Shown piece by piece: positions 41,406-49,444 of a DNA stretch of 64,000 nt; within the stretch, counting starts at the first letter, position 1, and every line of letters starts with the position of its first letter. Origin of the DNA: JAUWOY01 sp034431315 (GTDB taxonomy: Bacteria; Chloroflexota; Anaerolineae; VGOG01). Under the pieces are notes generated by a model. That model was not told where the DNA came from. It searched no databases and saw only the letters and a program-made list of their open reading frames with translations. Location of the stretch: contig DAOUDK010000103.1 in NCBI GenBank assembly GCA_034431315.1, positions 1 to 64,000 of the forward strand, given 5' to 3'. A program made the position numbers and the translations under genes.

Positions 41406-42122
41406 TCAACCTTCCAACCCACTCAAGCGGCGCGTCAGTCGGCGGGCGGCCGCTTCGCAGTAGGCGCGTACATCCACCCACTTTACCGGCGTCAATAGCC
41501 TGGGCATAGGCTGCGGCTCTGCATCCTCAAAGTAGGCCAGCGCCCGAGCCGCGATGGGCAGAAAGCTGGGCCGGTCCTCATACTTAATAAGTGCCAGTTC
41601 CAGCAAGCGGTCCAGTGTCACGATGTCTCGTAGACTGTACAGGTCAACGAAGTCGCGGCGTGTGCCCCGTGAGTTGATAGCGGCGAGTTTCATCAGCCCG
41701 ATGTCGGTGGGCGAGGCAAGCTGTATCCCCTGATACATGACCGTCGGCTCTAACAGGGGGTGGTGCTGATGGATAAAGCTCACGTCCGCATCAAACAATC
41801 GAGTGAACAACATGCCATCCTGTTCCGAGGCGACTACGAACTGTCCGCTGGCGTCCAGAGCCATGTCCTGAGCCTTGTCCTGAGTAGCCGCAGGCGTATC
41901 GAAGGGCTGCCGAAGGGCCCGACGAATCGCCTCACGCTCGGGGGCGAGAAGACGGCAGTTGGTGCTGAACCAGTCCAAGTCTGTGGAGACACGATGCCCG
42001 ATCTGCAACGCCAGCGCTGTTCCGCCGGCCAGGTAAAAATCGCTGATAAAAGGTTGCTGGCGCAGATAGGCCAGCGCATGGTGACAGGCGGGTGTGGTGG
42101 TCAACTCATAGAAGTCTACCAT
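41406..42122 (-). CDS. AbiEii/AbiGii-type nucleotidyltransferase toxin, copy 1
   Basis: 238 residues from ATG 42122. Nucleotidyltransferase motif FYLAGGTALALQIGHRVSTDLDWFS (key GGT...DLDWFS) and downstream DIGLMKLAAINSRGTRRDFVDLYSL with the conserved Lys and DxxDLY. AbiEii-type proteins transfer nucleotides to tRNA or other targets as toxins of type IV-like TA systems. A TTCGACAAG-type repeat at 41874-41906 adds about a dozen residues (PFDTPAATQDKAQD) after the catalytic motif. The gene overlaps its partner by 7 bp. A homologous pair is at 61875-62845. Confidence 0.85.
   Translation of the reverse strand: MVDFYELTTTPACHHALAYLRQQPFISDFYLAGGTALALQIGHRVSTDLDWFSTNCRLLAPEREAIRRALRQPFDTPAATQDKAQDMALDASGQFVVASEQDGMLFTRLFDADVSFIHQHHPLLEPTVMYQGIQLASPTDIGLMKLAAINSRGTRRDFVDLYSLRDIVTLDRLLELALIKYEDRPSFLPIAARALAYFEDAEPQPMPRLLTPVKWVDVRAYCEAAARRLTRRLSGLEG
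41874..41906. repeat. TTCGA...TCAGGACA palindromic element inside the AbiEii-like gene
   Basis: In-frame copy; its peptide is absent from the homologous protein encoded at 61875. Confidence 0.75.
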
Positions 42123-42418
42123 GGCTCCATCCTCTTGGCCTCCACTGCCCACTCTGGTGCAACGTAGTCCGTTACCCCTAGCGCCAGTCGCCATAGGGCA
42201 AACGAGCGCCTGGACAGCAAACGAAACCCGTGCCGCCACACCCACTTGGCCACGCTGGCTTCGCCGTAGGTCACAAACAGCCAACGAAGTTGTTCCCACG
42301 TGCCCCGTTCCAAAACCCGCTCAATGATGACGCTCTTGTGACATTCGAGGTGCATCGTATCAAAGTCATATTCTGGAAACAGCCACGCGGCGTCGGCGGG
42401 CAGGTGATTATCGGCCAT
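42116..42418 (-). CDS. DUF6922-type partner of AbiEii-like toxin, copy 1
   Basis: 100 residues from ATG 42418: LFPEYDFDTMHLECHKSVIIERVLERGTWEQLRWLFVTYG, then a helical C-terminus. These proteins are regularly encoded just before AbiEii-type toxins in place of the classical AbiEi antitoxin, so an antitoxin role is inferred. Homologous to the 62543 protein (ERTLEYGTWDEVRWLFGTYG there). Confidence 0.75.
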   Translation of the reverse strand: MADNHLPADAAWLFPEYDFDTMHLECHKSVIIERVLERGTWEQLRWLFVTYGEASVAKWVWRHGFRLLSRRSFALWRLALGVTDYVAPEWAVEAKRMEPW

Positions 42419-42446
42419 AAGTGACCCTTGTTTCTGGTAGTTCACC

Positions 42447-42734
42447 TCATCCCCCCAGTCCTTCGAGAATCTGCCGAGCAATGTGATGGTAGACTTCCGG
42501 CGGGCCAGCGATCCTCTCGTCGAACATCTTGATGAAAGTCTGGTGGATCCGCTGTCCAAGGGACGCCGGATCAGCGTAGGCAGTCACATAGGTCAGCACC
42601 TGGCTGATTTCCGGGTCATACTCGTCGTCTGGACAGCCGATGGCCAGCAGGCCAATGGGGTCGGCCTGGTCTATGGCTTGTTTGACGATGGTGCGCAGAC
42701 GTTCCTGGCCGCATGGCAAGGCCGTCGTCATCAT
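42447..42734 (-). CDS. DUF1871-like small protein
   Basis: 95 residues: RLRTIVKQAIDQADPIGLLAIGCPDDEYDPEISQVL resembles the DUF1871 pattern (DPIGL...PxDEYDxEI). Unknown function. ATG 42734 has GAGGGGAG upstream and overlaps the end of the TPR fragment (42737). Confidence 0.6.
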   Translation of the reverse strand: MMTTALPCGQERLRTIVKQAIDQADPIGLLAIGCPDDEYDPEISQVLTYVTAYADPASLGQRIHQTFIKMFDERIAGPPEVYHHIARQILEGLGG

Positions 42735-42736
42735 TT

Positions 42737-43045
42737 CTACTCCCCTCGCTGCCCTCTGTGAGACAACTGACCGATCCGATACCGTGCCTGCCGGCTCCCG
42801 ATGCCGGGCGCGCCGGGCATCGCTTCGGAGAGCATGCGCAGCCAGGAGAGTGCGGCCTCGTAATTGCCCTGGGCGGCCAGAACGTCGCTCCACGTCAAGG
42901 CGTAGAACCGGAATTCTCCTGACGTAAACTTCCGTAACTTATCCAGGGGGATCAACAACTGCTCCGCCTCGTCAACCTGACCACGCTCCAGGCAGGTTTG
43001 GGCCAAATTAGTGCGGGGAAAAACGTACCGTGGGAATTTTTCCAC
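42737..43045 (-). CDS. TPR-repeat protein, probably a truncated remnant
   Basis: 102 residues containing about two tetratricopeptide repeats (FPRTNLAQTCLERGQVDEAEQLL and ALTWSDVLAAQGNYEAALSWL). The frame starts at a GTG without its own ribosome binding site, while AAGGAG followed by ATG 14 bp upstream opens a different frame that stops after 15 codons. A frameshift or deletion of the N-terminal part is likely. Confidence 0.5.
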   Translation of the reverse strand: MEKFPRYVFPRTNLAQTCLERGQVDEAEQLLIPLDKLRKFTSGEFRFYALTWSDVLAAQGNYEAALSWLRMLSEAMPGAPGIGSRQARYRIGQLSHRGQRGE

Positions 43046-43123
43046 CTTTTGTCATCGGTTTCTCCTTGCGGTGCACTCAATCGCCTTCGCCGCAGCATGT
43101 TTGGCTTTTACGTTAGATTTGCG

Positions 43124-44521
43124 TTAAGTTTGCGTTTGATTGTTTCGTTTAGTCAACTGGTAGAACACACCCCGCCCTACACCGGCACGTTCAACCAGTC
43201 CCTTTTCTACTAATTCCGTCAGGTCGGCATAGGCTGTGGCGTTGGAGACGTTGAACAACTCTCGATACTCTCGATTGGTGATTCGTCCCCGCTCCGCCAA
43301 GATAGCCAATGCTCTGATCTGTCGCTCGTTAAGCGACAAGCGGTTCACATCCGGCACAGTTACCGGCCTAACTGCATACAGCGTTACGGTCACCACGCCG
43401 CCGTCATCGGTAATGAGCGGTGGTGGCGCGCCGGCGGCCTCCATCTCGCGGAAGACGCGGTCCACCCCAAAGCCCAATTCCTCGATGTAGCGCCAGGCTT
43501 TGAGCACACCGACGATCTGCGGATTGCGGGAGAAGTGACGGTGGCGGATGTTCTTTACAGTGACGATGCCCGGTAGCCCACCGGGGCTCTCTACCTCCAG
43601 TCGGTCGTCGAACATGCGCACCTGGATGGCTGTGCCAGTGATGCTGTAATCGCGGTGCGCGATGGCATTGACGATGACCTCACGCCAGGCGAAGTCAGGG
43701 TACTCAGGTTGTTCGGTCATCTCCAGCCCTCGCAACCGGCGACGCGTCCGTACGAAGGTGCCAGCCAAGTCCCAGGTGAGGCGGATCAGGCGGGGCAGCG
43801 GTGTGGTGAGCTCTTCGCGCTTGACCAGGTTGAAGGCTTCACCCAACTCAATAGCCGTGCCCTCAAACTTGAGGAAATCCACACCTGCCCGGGGCAGCCA
43901 GCGGCCAGGTTCGCGAGCGAACAACAGAACGCCAGCCACAGTTAGCGTGTCCTCGATGAGCAAGTTGAGGCCGCGCAGGATGCGCTCTACCGGCTGATCA
44001 AGACCTCGCAGACGGGCGTATTCTTCGACCAGGCATTGGTCCACATTCTCCAGCGTGGCGCCGCGCACCGGTTGGGTCTCGTAGCTGGCCTGGCCCTTGG
44101 CGAAAGCTACTCGCAAGGTCTCATCCGCGCTGAGTGGCTGGTTACGGTCCAAAACACGCAAATAGACCCGGCCGTTGTTATGATTGTGCACCCGAGAACT
44201 CACCGGTACGTCAATAACCAACACTTGACGACCCCGGCAGGACGCAAACTGATAGTCAATCTGAACCGAAGGGGTACAAAACTCATAGGCCGCGCGCAAT
44301 AGCCGCTCGGCTTGCTCCTGGTCAGCGACGGGATCCAGGCCCGAAACCGTCCCGTCATCCTCGACGCCGATCAGCAACCGGCCGCCGTCAGCGTTGGCGA
44401 AAGCGATGAGGGTGGTAGCTAAGTCGCGGGGATGGATGCGAGGGCTCTTTCGCTCCAGGGTCTGACCCTCGGGCACTGCGATCAAGTGCTCCAGATCCTG
44501 CTCCTTCAGCAGTTCAATCAT
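43124..44521 (-). CDS. AlbA_2/HATPase_c_4 ATP-binding transcriptional regulator
   Basis: 465 residues. N-terminal AlbA_2 (schlafen-like) domain with ETQ-like LERKSPRIHPRDLATTLIAFANADGGRLLIGVEDDG (key NADGG, GVEDDG), central GHKL-type HATPase (WREVIVNAIAHRDYSITG, GLGVD-like ELGFGVDRVFREME), and a C-terminal winged helix (ERGRITNREYRELFNVSNATAYADLTELVEKGLVERAG). Common accessory-genome regulator, often near mobile regions. Ligand unknown. Confidence 0.88.
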   Translation of the reverse strand: MIELLKEQDLEHLIAVPEGQTLERKSPRIHPRDLATTLIAFANADGGRLLIGVEDDGTVSGLDPVADQEQAERLLRAAYEFCTPSVQIDYQFASCRGRQVLVIDVPVSSRVHNHNNGRVYLRVLDRNQPLSADETLRVAFAKGQASYETQPVRGATLENVDQCLVEEYARLRGLDQPVERILRGLNLLIEDTLTVAGVLLFAREPGRWLPRAGVDFLKFEGTAIELGEAFNLVKREELTTPLPRLIRLTWDLAGTFVRTRRRLRGLEMTEQPEYPDFAWREVIVNAIAHRDYSITGTAIQVRMFDDRLEVESPGGLPGIVTVKNIRHRHFSRNPQIVGVLKAWRYIEELGFGVDRVFREMEAAGAPPPLITDDGGVVTVTLYAVRPVTVPDVNRLSLNERQIRALAILAERGRITNREYRELFNVSNATAYADLTELVEKGLVERAGVGRGVFYQLTKRNNQTQT

Positions 44522-44704
44522 TGGCTACTCCTCTCTTGTTGCCCCCATTATACACCCCCCAGCGACCAGCGTCAAGAACGAACCGCGCCCTCGCCTCGCT
44601 ATCGCCTGAACTCTTGAGGTCGGGCTTCCTCTTCTCCAACGCCGCCTCGATGATAAGGATAGCACAAGGTGGGTTTGATGTCAAGAACATCAGGCCAGCT
44701 CTTG

Positions 44705-44733
44705 TTGCCTCAAACAGTTTCCTGTGCTATACT
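44705..44733 (+). promoter_or_regulatory. nnr promoter
   Basis: TTGCCT (44705-44710), 17-bp spacer, TATACT (44728-44733). Confidence 0.7.
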
Positions 44734-44777
44734 TCTCAGGCAGAGATTCAACTACACAGAAGAAAGGACTGAGGCAC

Positions 44778-46472
44778 ATGAAAGTAGTGACGACAGAGGA
44801 GATGCGCCGCATCGAGAGGGAAGCCGATGCGGGAGGGCTATCTTACGCCACGATGATGGAAAACGCCGGGCGAGCCGTAGCCGAGTCCTGCCCCCCCTTC
44901 CCCCCCAACTTTGGGGGGGAAAGAGGGGGGGCGACGGACAGGCGGATACTGGTGCTAATTGGTCCCGGCAATAACGGAGGCGACGGATTGGTGGCCGGCC
45001 GCTACCTGCACGACGCTGGCGCTTATGTCACCTTCTACATCTGGAAGCGTCGCACCGAAGGCGATGAGAATTTTCGTCTGGCAGCCGAAAGGGACATTCC
45101 CACCCTCTGGGCCGAAGAAGATGATGGCTTCGCTACGCTGCGCCGCCTTCTGGGCGAGTCCGACGTGATCGTTGACGCCCTCCTGGGCACAGGGGTCGCG
45201 CGGTCAATAGAGGGATCGCTCAAGGAGATACTAGCTGTGGTCGGGGAGGAAATAAGGAGAAGAAGGGAGCCAAAGAGAAAAGAGGCCCTTTTCTCGCCCT
45301 CACTTCCCTCATTTGCTGCTTTGCCCTCTTTGCCTGTTCTCGTCGCCGTGGACGTCCCCACGGGGCTCAATTGCGACACGGGAGACATAGATCCAGCGGC
45401 CGTGCCTGCCGACTTGACGGTAACATTCGGCTTCCCCAAGCGAGGCCAGTTCCTCTTCCCCGGCGCTGAGTACGTGGGCCAGTTGATCGTCGCCGACATC
45501 GGGATACCGCCGCATTTGGCCGACGATGTCCAGGTGGAGTTGACAACGCCCGAAATGGTAAGAGAGCTCCTGCCCCCGCGTCCCATGAAAGCCCACAAGG
45601 GCACCTTCGGCAAGGCCCTGGTAGTGGCCGGCTCGGTCAACTACACCGGGGCGGCGTACTTAGCCAGCGCCGCGGCTACACGAGTGGGAACCGGCCTGGT
45701 CACCTTGGCCCTGGCGGAGAGCATCCATTCCATCCTGGCCTCCAAGCTCAGTGAGGTCACCTTTCTCCTCCTACCCCAGAATCTGGGCGTCCTCGTTCCT
45801 GACGCCATCAAAGTATTGGGCGAGAGGATTCAGGATTACGATGCCCTCCTGCTGGGACCGGGTCTGGGTCACGAGAAGGAGACAGTGCAGTTCGTGCAGC
45901 AATTGCTGAAGGTAGAACCAGGCAAAAGTGGCCGCATCGGTTTCCTGGCCAGCGAGGAGGCCGCGGAGGGCAAGCTCTCGCTGCCGCCGCTGGTCATAGA
46001 CGCCGACGGCCTGAACGCTCTGGCCGACACCCCCAACTGGTGGGAACAGCTCAAAGGGCTGAGCATCCTCACCCCCCACCCCGGCGAGATGTCCCGGCTG
46101 ACAGGGATCACAGTGCGTGAGATTGAGGCCGACAGGCTAGAAGTGGCGCGGCAGATGGCTGAGAAGTGGCGCCAGGTCGTAATCCTGAAAGGGGCCTACA
46201 CCGTTATCGCCAACCCTGAGGGAGGAGTCGTCATCAACCCCTTCGCCAATCCGGGCCTGGCCACGGCGGGCAGCGGCGACGTGTTGGCGGGGGCCATCGT
46301 AGGCTTCCTGGCCCAGGGCCTGGTGCCCTTCGACGCCGCCCTGGTCGGGGCCTACGTTCATGGGCTGGCGGGGGAGTTGGTGCGAAAGGAGCTAGGAGGG
46401 GCGGGGATGGTGGCTGGCGATCTATTGCCCATGTTGCCTAAGACCATCAAACTCCTACGCGAGGGCGGGTAG
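44778..46472 (+). CDS. nnr: Bifunctional NAD(P)HX epimerase/dehydratase
   Basis: 564 residues from ATG 44778. N-terminal YjeF_N epimerase (VLIGPGNNGGDGLVAGRYL, VDALLGTGVAR, VAVDVPTGLNCDTGD) and C-terminal dehydratase of ribokinase fold (AHKGTFGKALVVAGSVNYTGAAYLA, VIDADGLNAL, LTPHPGEMSRLTG, NPGLATAGSGDVLAGAI). It repairs hydrated NAD(P)H. Two insertions are visible. A C/G palindrome (44891-44932) adds PPFPPNFGGERGG near residue 40. A low-complexity stretch around 45240-45340 precedes VLVAVDVPTG. Confidence 0.93.
   Translation: MKVVTTEEMRRIEREADAGGLSYATMMENAGRAVAESCPPFPPNFGGERGGATDRRILVLIGPGNNGGDGLVAGRYLHDAGAYVTFYIWKRRTEGDENFRLAAERDIPTLWAEEDDGFATLRRLLGESDVIVDALLGTGVARSIEGSLKEILAVVGEEIRRRREPKRKEALFSPSLPSFAALPSLPVLVAVDVPTGLNCDTGDIDPAAVPADLTVTFGFPKRGQFLFPGAEYVGQLIVADIGIPPHLADDVQVELTTPEMVRELLPPRPMKAHKGTFGKALVVAGSVNYTGAAYLASAAATRVGTGLVTLALAESIHSILASKLSEVTFLLLPQNLGVLVPDAIKVLGERIQDYDALLLGPGLGHEKETVQFVQQLLKVEPGKSGRIGFLASEEAAEGKLSLPPLVIDADGLNALADTPNWWEQLKGLSILTPHPGEMSRLTGITVREIEADRLEVARQMAEKWRQVVILKGAYTVIANPEGGVVINPFANPGLATAGSGDVLAGAIVGFLAQGLVPFDAALVGAYVHGLAGELVRKELGGAGMVAGDLLPMLPKTIKLLREGG
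44891..44932. repeat. CCCCCC-TTTGGGGGG palindromic element inside nnr
   Basis: C-runs (44891-44906) pair with G-runs (44913-44932) around AACTTT. In frame. Known as a dispersed repeat whose peptide (PPxxGG) recurs in unrelated proteins of several phyla. Confidence 0.75.
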
Positions 46473-46531
46473 AGGGGGAAGCTTTCTGGTGGGGAATTAC
46501 CTGATTAAGGGTATCAGGCGCAAAACACAAA

Positions 46532-46557
46532 GAGCCATCCTGTTTCCAGGATGGCTC
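46532..46557. terminator. Bidirectional terminator between nnr and DUF2442 gene
   Basis: Perfect 11-bp stem GAGCCATCCTG/CAGGATGGCTC, TTTC loop; T-rich on the minus side (CTTTGTGTTTTG). Confidence 0.75.
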
Positions 46558-46680
46558 AACAGTTTTAGCCAAGGCGGATAGCGGCCCATACCTGAGCCGT
46601 TGCGCCCTCTTTTCAGGATACTGCGAATGGAAATGAGCCTCTGTCAGCCTGCGCGTTGGCGCTATCGGCTCCACCCGCTT

Positions 46681-46687
46681 GTTAGGC
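46681..46687 (-). other. attC R''-like box after DUF2442 gene
   Basis: GCCTAAC on the minus strand. Downstream a weak hairpin (GCCGATAGCG with CGCTATCCGCC) and GTTGAGC near 46560 could complete a site of ~125 bp. Less convincing than 29689-31132. Confidence 0.35.
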
Positions 46688-46954
46688 CGCTATCTCTGTG
46701 ACCAGAGCGGATTTCTCTACCGCCTTTCCTATCTCGTATAGAAAATCTGGGGACATATCCGCTCCATTATCCCACACTATAGTATCCAAGTCTGGATTGA
46801 CCCAAACGGTCTTGAAATAGTTGATGTCTTTCAATGGCTCAAAGATTTCCCCATCCAAATGGGGCTCTAGGTCAGCTAGCCTTACACTCCCGTCTTCAAA
46901 AGACAGCAGCAATTTGTATTCGGATACATACGTCACACTTTTCACAAAACGCAT
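46682..46954 (-). CDS. DUF2442 family protein (cassette-type)
   Basis: 90 residues: RFVKSVTYVSEYKLLLSFEDGSVRLADLEPHLDGEIFEPLKDINYFKTVWVNPDLDTIVWDNGADMSPDFLYEIG, the DUF2442 pattern (YxLxVxFxDG...VRVDxExGTIxWxNGADxxPE). Usually paired with DUF4160, as here (10-bp gap), in putative TA-like modules. The stop TAA (46682-46684) lies in GCCTAAC, a perfect attC R'' box. Confidence 0.85.
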   Translation of the reverse strand: MRFVKSVTYVSEYKLLLSFEDGSVRLADLEPHLDGEIFEPLKDINYFKTVWVNPDLDTIVWDNGADMSPDFLYEIGKAVEKSALVTEIAA

Positions 46955-46964
46955 GTTGCTCCTC

Positions 46965-47225
46965 CTATTCCAGAGATGGTATCTTCCGCAACGGCTTTTT
47001 CGCCATAGCCAGTTGCCAGTTTTCCATCAACTCGTCTCGATGCTCAAAGGCCCACTCCAGAACCAGCGCAATTACTCGCTTGGGTAAGCGTCCCTCAATA
47101 AGTTTCAACTCGGAGATGGAGAAGACTCCCGTCTGACCTCCATACTTGGCATGGAAATGCGGTATCCCATGCTCTTTGTAATATATTGCGACAACGATAC
47201 CGAAAAACCTGCTAATCTCTGGCAC
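46965..47225 (-). CDS. DUF4160 family protein (cassette-type)
   Basis: 86 residues from GTG 47225 (GGGGAG 5 bp upstream): PEISRFFGIVVAIYYKEHGIPHFHAKYGGQTGVFSI, the DUF4160 signature (FFGIxIxMYxxDHxPPHFHxxYG), then LPKRVIALVLEWAFEHRDELMENWQ. An in-frame ATG at 47240 is less likely. Partner of DUF2442; function unknown. Confidence 0.88.
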   Translation of the reverse strand: MPEISRFFGIVVAIYYKEHGIPHFHAKYGGQTGVFSISELKLIEGRLPKRVIALVLEWAFEHRDELMENWQLAMAKKPLRKIPSLE

Positions 47226-47444
47226 ACAATGTCTCCCCATGCCTTGATATGCGAGACGCGGACGTGCCTTTAACTGCGCCGCCCGCAGCGCGGGGCGGAT
47301 TCACTATTGATTAGGCAGAACATTTCCGTCTAACGCCCCTTGGATAGTCTCCCTCTTGAATGTTGTCGCTATGCCGATGGCAGCCCGATGCTAACCCTTC
47401 GACCCCTCGGCAGACCATGCAAACCAGAAGCAGTCATCCTTGCC
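47226..47444. other. Intercassette region with R' core and repeat copy 1
   Basis: GTTAGAC (47328-47334, minus) is a perfect R' core. GCCTAAT and a GC-rich stem (CCGCCC/GGGCGG) lie between it and the DUF4160 gene. 47343-47405 is the first copy of a ~60-bp direct repeat whose second copy is at 48321-48383. Confidence 0.5.
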
Positions 47445-47822
47445 TTAAGCTGACACCAATTCATTGATTTCAACAACCATTTCGTGCCGGCTTTGCTCCT
47501 GGAACCGTTCAACGAACGTTCGCACTTTCCCTTTCCGTACCTCGTCAGATAAATTAATCACCGTTTGCCTACCAGGTTTGTATTCAAACACCATAACCAA
47601 TGGCGCGTCTTCTACATAGCCAAGGGTCATACCTAGCAATATTTTGCTGACTAGTTGGAGGTTAGCTCGAGTCAAAGCCGTATCGTTGTACGAACCCTGG
47701 AAAATATGTGCTCCATTTGGCATTTGTGCAGCCAAGGCTGGATGTTCTAGTTCGCGGTTCAGAAATTCAGCCAGGCGATCTAAATTCTTGTCTGTTAAGC
47801 TGACCTGATTATTTTTTCCCAT
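47445..47822 (-). CDS. Hypothetical protein of the DUF7718-linked pair
   Basis: 125 residues from ATG 47822, overlapping the upstream gene by 14 bp. SLTDKNLDRLAEFLNRELEHPALAAQMPNGAHIFQGSYNDTALTRANLQLVSKILLGMTLGYVEDAPLVMVFEY. I do not recognise a named family. The conserved overlap with the DUF7718 gene suggests a two-protein module. AT-richer than neighbours. Confidence 0.6.
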   Translation of the reverse strand: MGKNNQVSLTDKNLDRLAEFLNRELEHPALAAQMPNGAHIFQGSYNDTALTRANLQLVSKILLGMTLGYVEDAPLVMVFEYKPGRQTVINLSDEVRKGKVRTFVERFQEQSRHEMVVEINELVSA

Positions 47823-48135
47823 GATATTTGTCCTCATATGCCTTGCGATAAGAACGCCAGTGTCGCTTGATATCCTCAATGGCTTCTGTTAGAGCAAGTT
47901 TCTTGTCGAGCCCTGGCTGAGCAATTTTTCGTTGCTCTCGTGTAGGTGATATTATGTCTTTGTGGAAGAAACCGTGAGCTTCATCGAATCGTACTATTGC
48001 TCGCCATTTGCCATCAATGTAGGCCTCATACTGGATTACGAAGATTGATCTAACCTCCCCACGCTCAGTCGTGAAATGAACTCGCAAGCGGTCTAGTCCT
48101 GTTTCAAAGTCTTGTATCCAGAATTTCTCGCCCAT
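47809..48135 (-). CDS. DUF7718-like protein
   Basis: 108 residues: MGEKFWIQDFETGLDRLRVHFTTERGEVRSIFVIQYEAYIDGKWRAIVRFDEAHGFFHKDI (key HFTTERG, YEAYIDGKW, RFDEAHGFFHKD) resembles DUF7718. Function unknown; often found beside a second small protein, as here, in accessory DNA. Confidence 0.65.
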   Translation of the reverse strand: MGEKFWIQDFETGLDRLRVHFTTERGEVRSIFVIQYEAYIDGKWRAIVRFDEAHGFFHKDIISPTREQRKIAQPGLDKKLALTEAIEDIKRHWRSYRKAYEDKYHGKK

Positions 48136-48600
48136 GACGAAATCTAATCTACCTAACGCCTGAGCTCAGCTTGGCAGGCTGACAGAATCCTTTTTGACCA
48201 AGGACGCGGTTCGGCGCATCTCACTTGCAGACGAAGCACTTCGCCTACAAAGACGTTGCTAGTGACTTTGAAACCTACATGGCCAAGCTTGACCGCCCGG
48301 GTTGGCAGGGGCAGCAACAAGATAGTCTCCCTCTTGAACCCTGTCACTATGCCAATGGTAGCCCGATACTAACCCTTCGACCGTAAGCGGAGCGACCTCA
48401 GGACAAGCGCCATCGGGCTGAAAGGGCAAAGCACCCTGAAGGGCGCTCAGCTTCAGGGTGCTTCTAGCGCCCTTCGCCCTTTCAGCCTGGGGGCTTCGTC
48501 GTGAGCTCAGCCGAACGGTTCAGCCCCAGGCAAACCCGGCAACAGTTCAGCAACACCCAAGCGGGAGACCACTTGTGAGAAGACGGCAGATAATCGAGGT
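48136..48600. other. Gene-free stretch with R' core, repeat copy 2 and a cruciform
   Basis: GTTAGGT on the minus strand (48151-48157) is a perfect R' core directly before the DUF7718 gene. 48321-48383 is repeat copy 2 (GATAGTCTCCCTCTTGAA start). 48373-48408 resembles the TTCGAC...CTCAGGACA element. 48417-48487 is a nested palindrome (GGCTGAAAGGGC/GCCCTTTCAGCC outside, AGCACCCTGAAG/CTTCAGGGTGCT inside). Confidence 0.6.
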
Positions 48601-48603
48601 GGG

Positions 48604-48942
48604 CTAGGCCTCGGCCTCGGCCTCAACCTTAGCCTTGCCCTTGCCCCTTTCCTCCTCCAGCTTGGCCACCAGTTCCTCTTTTTTCTTGGCCGCGGCCTCC
48701 TTGCCCTCGGCGATGGCCTCCTCGATTCGCACCTTCTTCTCCTCCAGGATAACCTGGCCCTTCTCCCGAAGCTCTTCGGCCAGTTCCTCGGCCTTGTCTC
48801 TGAGCTCGATGCCCTTCTCCCTGAGCTGCGCCTGAGTCTCCTCGCCAGCCTGAGGGGCCATGAGCAAGCCTGCCGCGAACCCCACCAACCCGCCGACGAT
48901 GAATCCGGCGACAAACCAGCCACTCCCATTGTCGTTAGCCAT
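48604..48942 (-). CDS. YtxH-type membrane-anchored coiled-coil protein
   Basis: 112 residues from ATG 48942. A Gly-rich helix FVAGFIVGGLVGFAAGLLMAPQAGEETQAQL typical of YtxH (stress/general), then a highly charged Lys/Glu/Ala coiled coil to the end. Probably envelope-associated. Same strand as the 48982 gene. Confidence 0.8.
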   Translation of the reverse strand: MANDNGSGWFVAGFIVGGLVGFAAGLLMAPQAGEETQAQLREKGIELRDKAEELAEELREKGQVILEEKKVRIEEAIAEGKEAAAKKKEELVAKLEEERGKGKAKVEAEAEA

Positions 48943-48981
48943 TGTCAATCCCTCCTATTTCAAAGATTTTAGTCGCGCGCT

Positions 48982-49404
48982 CTAGTCGCTGCGCATGCTT
49001 CGCCATTTGGTCAACGTCCGTATGGCCCTTTTCACCCCAGATGTATAACTGACCACCTTGATTATCGGCGACACCACGGCGTCGCTCACAAAAGTGGCCG
49101 TTCCCCGCACGGTGTTGACCGTTTCGTTAACAGTATTGATCGTCTCGCTCGTGGAATCGAGGATCGGCGTTATCTTCTTCTCCAGGGTCTGGATCAACCA
49201 CCACAGCATGCCGATGACCACTCCCAGGAGCAGCAGCACCACGATGGATTCAAGGGCGAGGATGATAACGGAGATGTCTCGAATGATGGCCGTCGCTTCT
49301 GGTGCGTTGAAGAGCAAATAGCACATCACGACCAACAACACTATCACCACCACCAGGATACCGATAAGGGCTATCTGGATCTTCTTCTTCTCGGATTCGT
49401 TCAC
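48982..49404 (-). CDS. DUF948/YtxG-like membrane protein
   Basis: 140 residues from GTG 49404, chosen because AAAGGAGAG lies just upstream. The longer frame begins with an ATG (49449) inside the insertion sequence end and is an artefact. Two helices (IQIALIGILVVVIVLLVVMCYLL and VIILALESIVVLLLLGVVIGMLWWLI), then a helical region with TSETINTVNETVNTVRGTATFVSDAVVSP, as in YtxG-like partners of YtxH. The IS5-like element lies 40 bp upstream and may have displaced its promoter. Confidence 0.75.
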   Translation of the reverse strand: MNESEKKKIQIALIGILVVVIVLLVVMCYLLFNAPEATAIIRDISVIILALESIVVLLLLGVVIGMLWWLIQTLEKKITPILDSTSETINTVNETVNTVRGTATFVSDAVVSPIIKVVSYTSGVKRAIRTLTKWRSMRSD

Positions 49405-49444
49405 GTTGCTCTCTCCTTTATTAACACTGGACTGTACATCATTA

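Noticed and set aside
48153..48347. A 64-codon minus-strand frame upstream of DUF7718
   Set aside because: Possible, but no RBS and it overlaps the R' core and repeat copy; not enough support as a gene.
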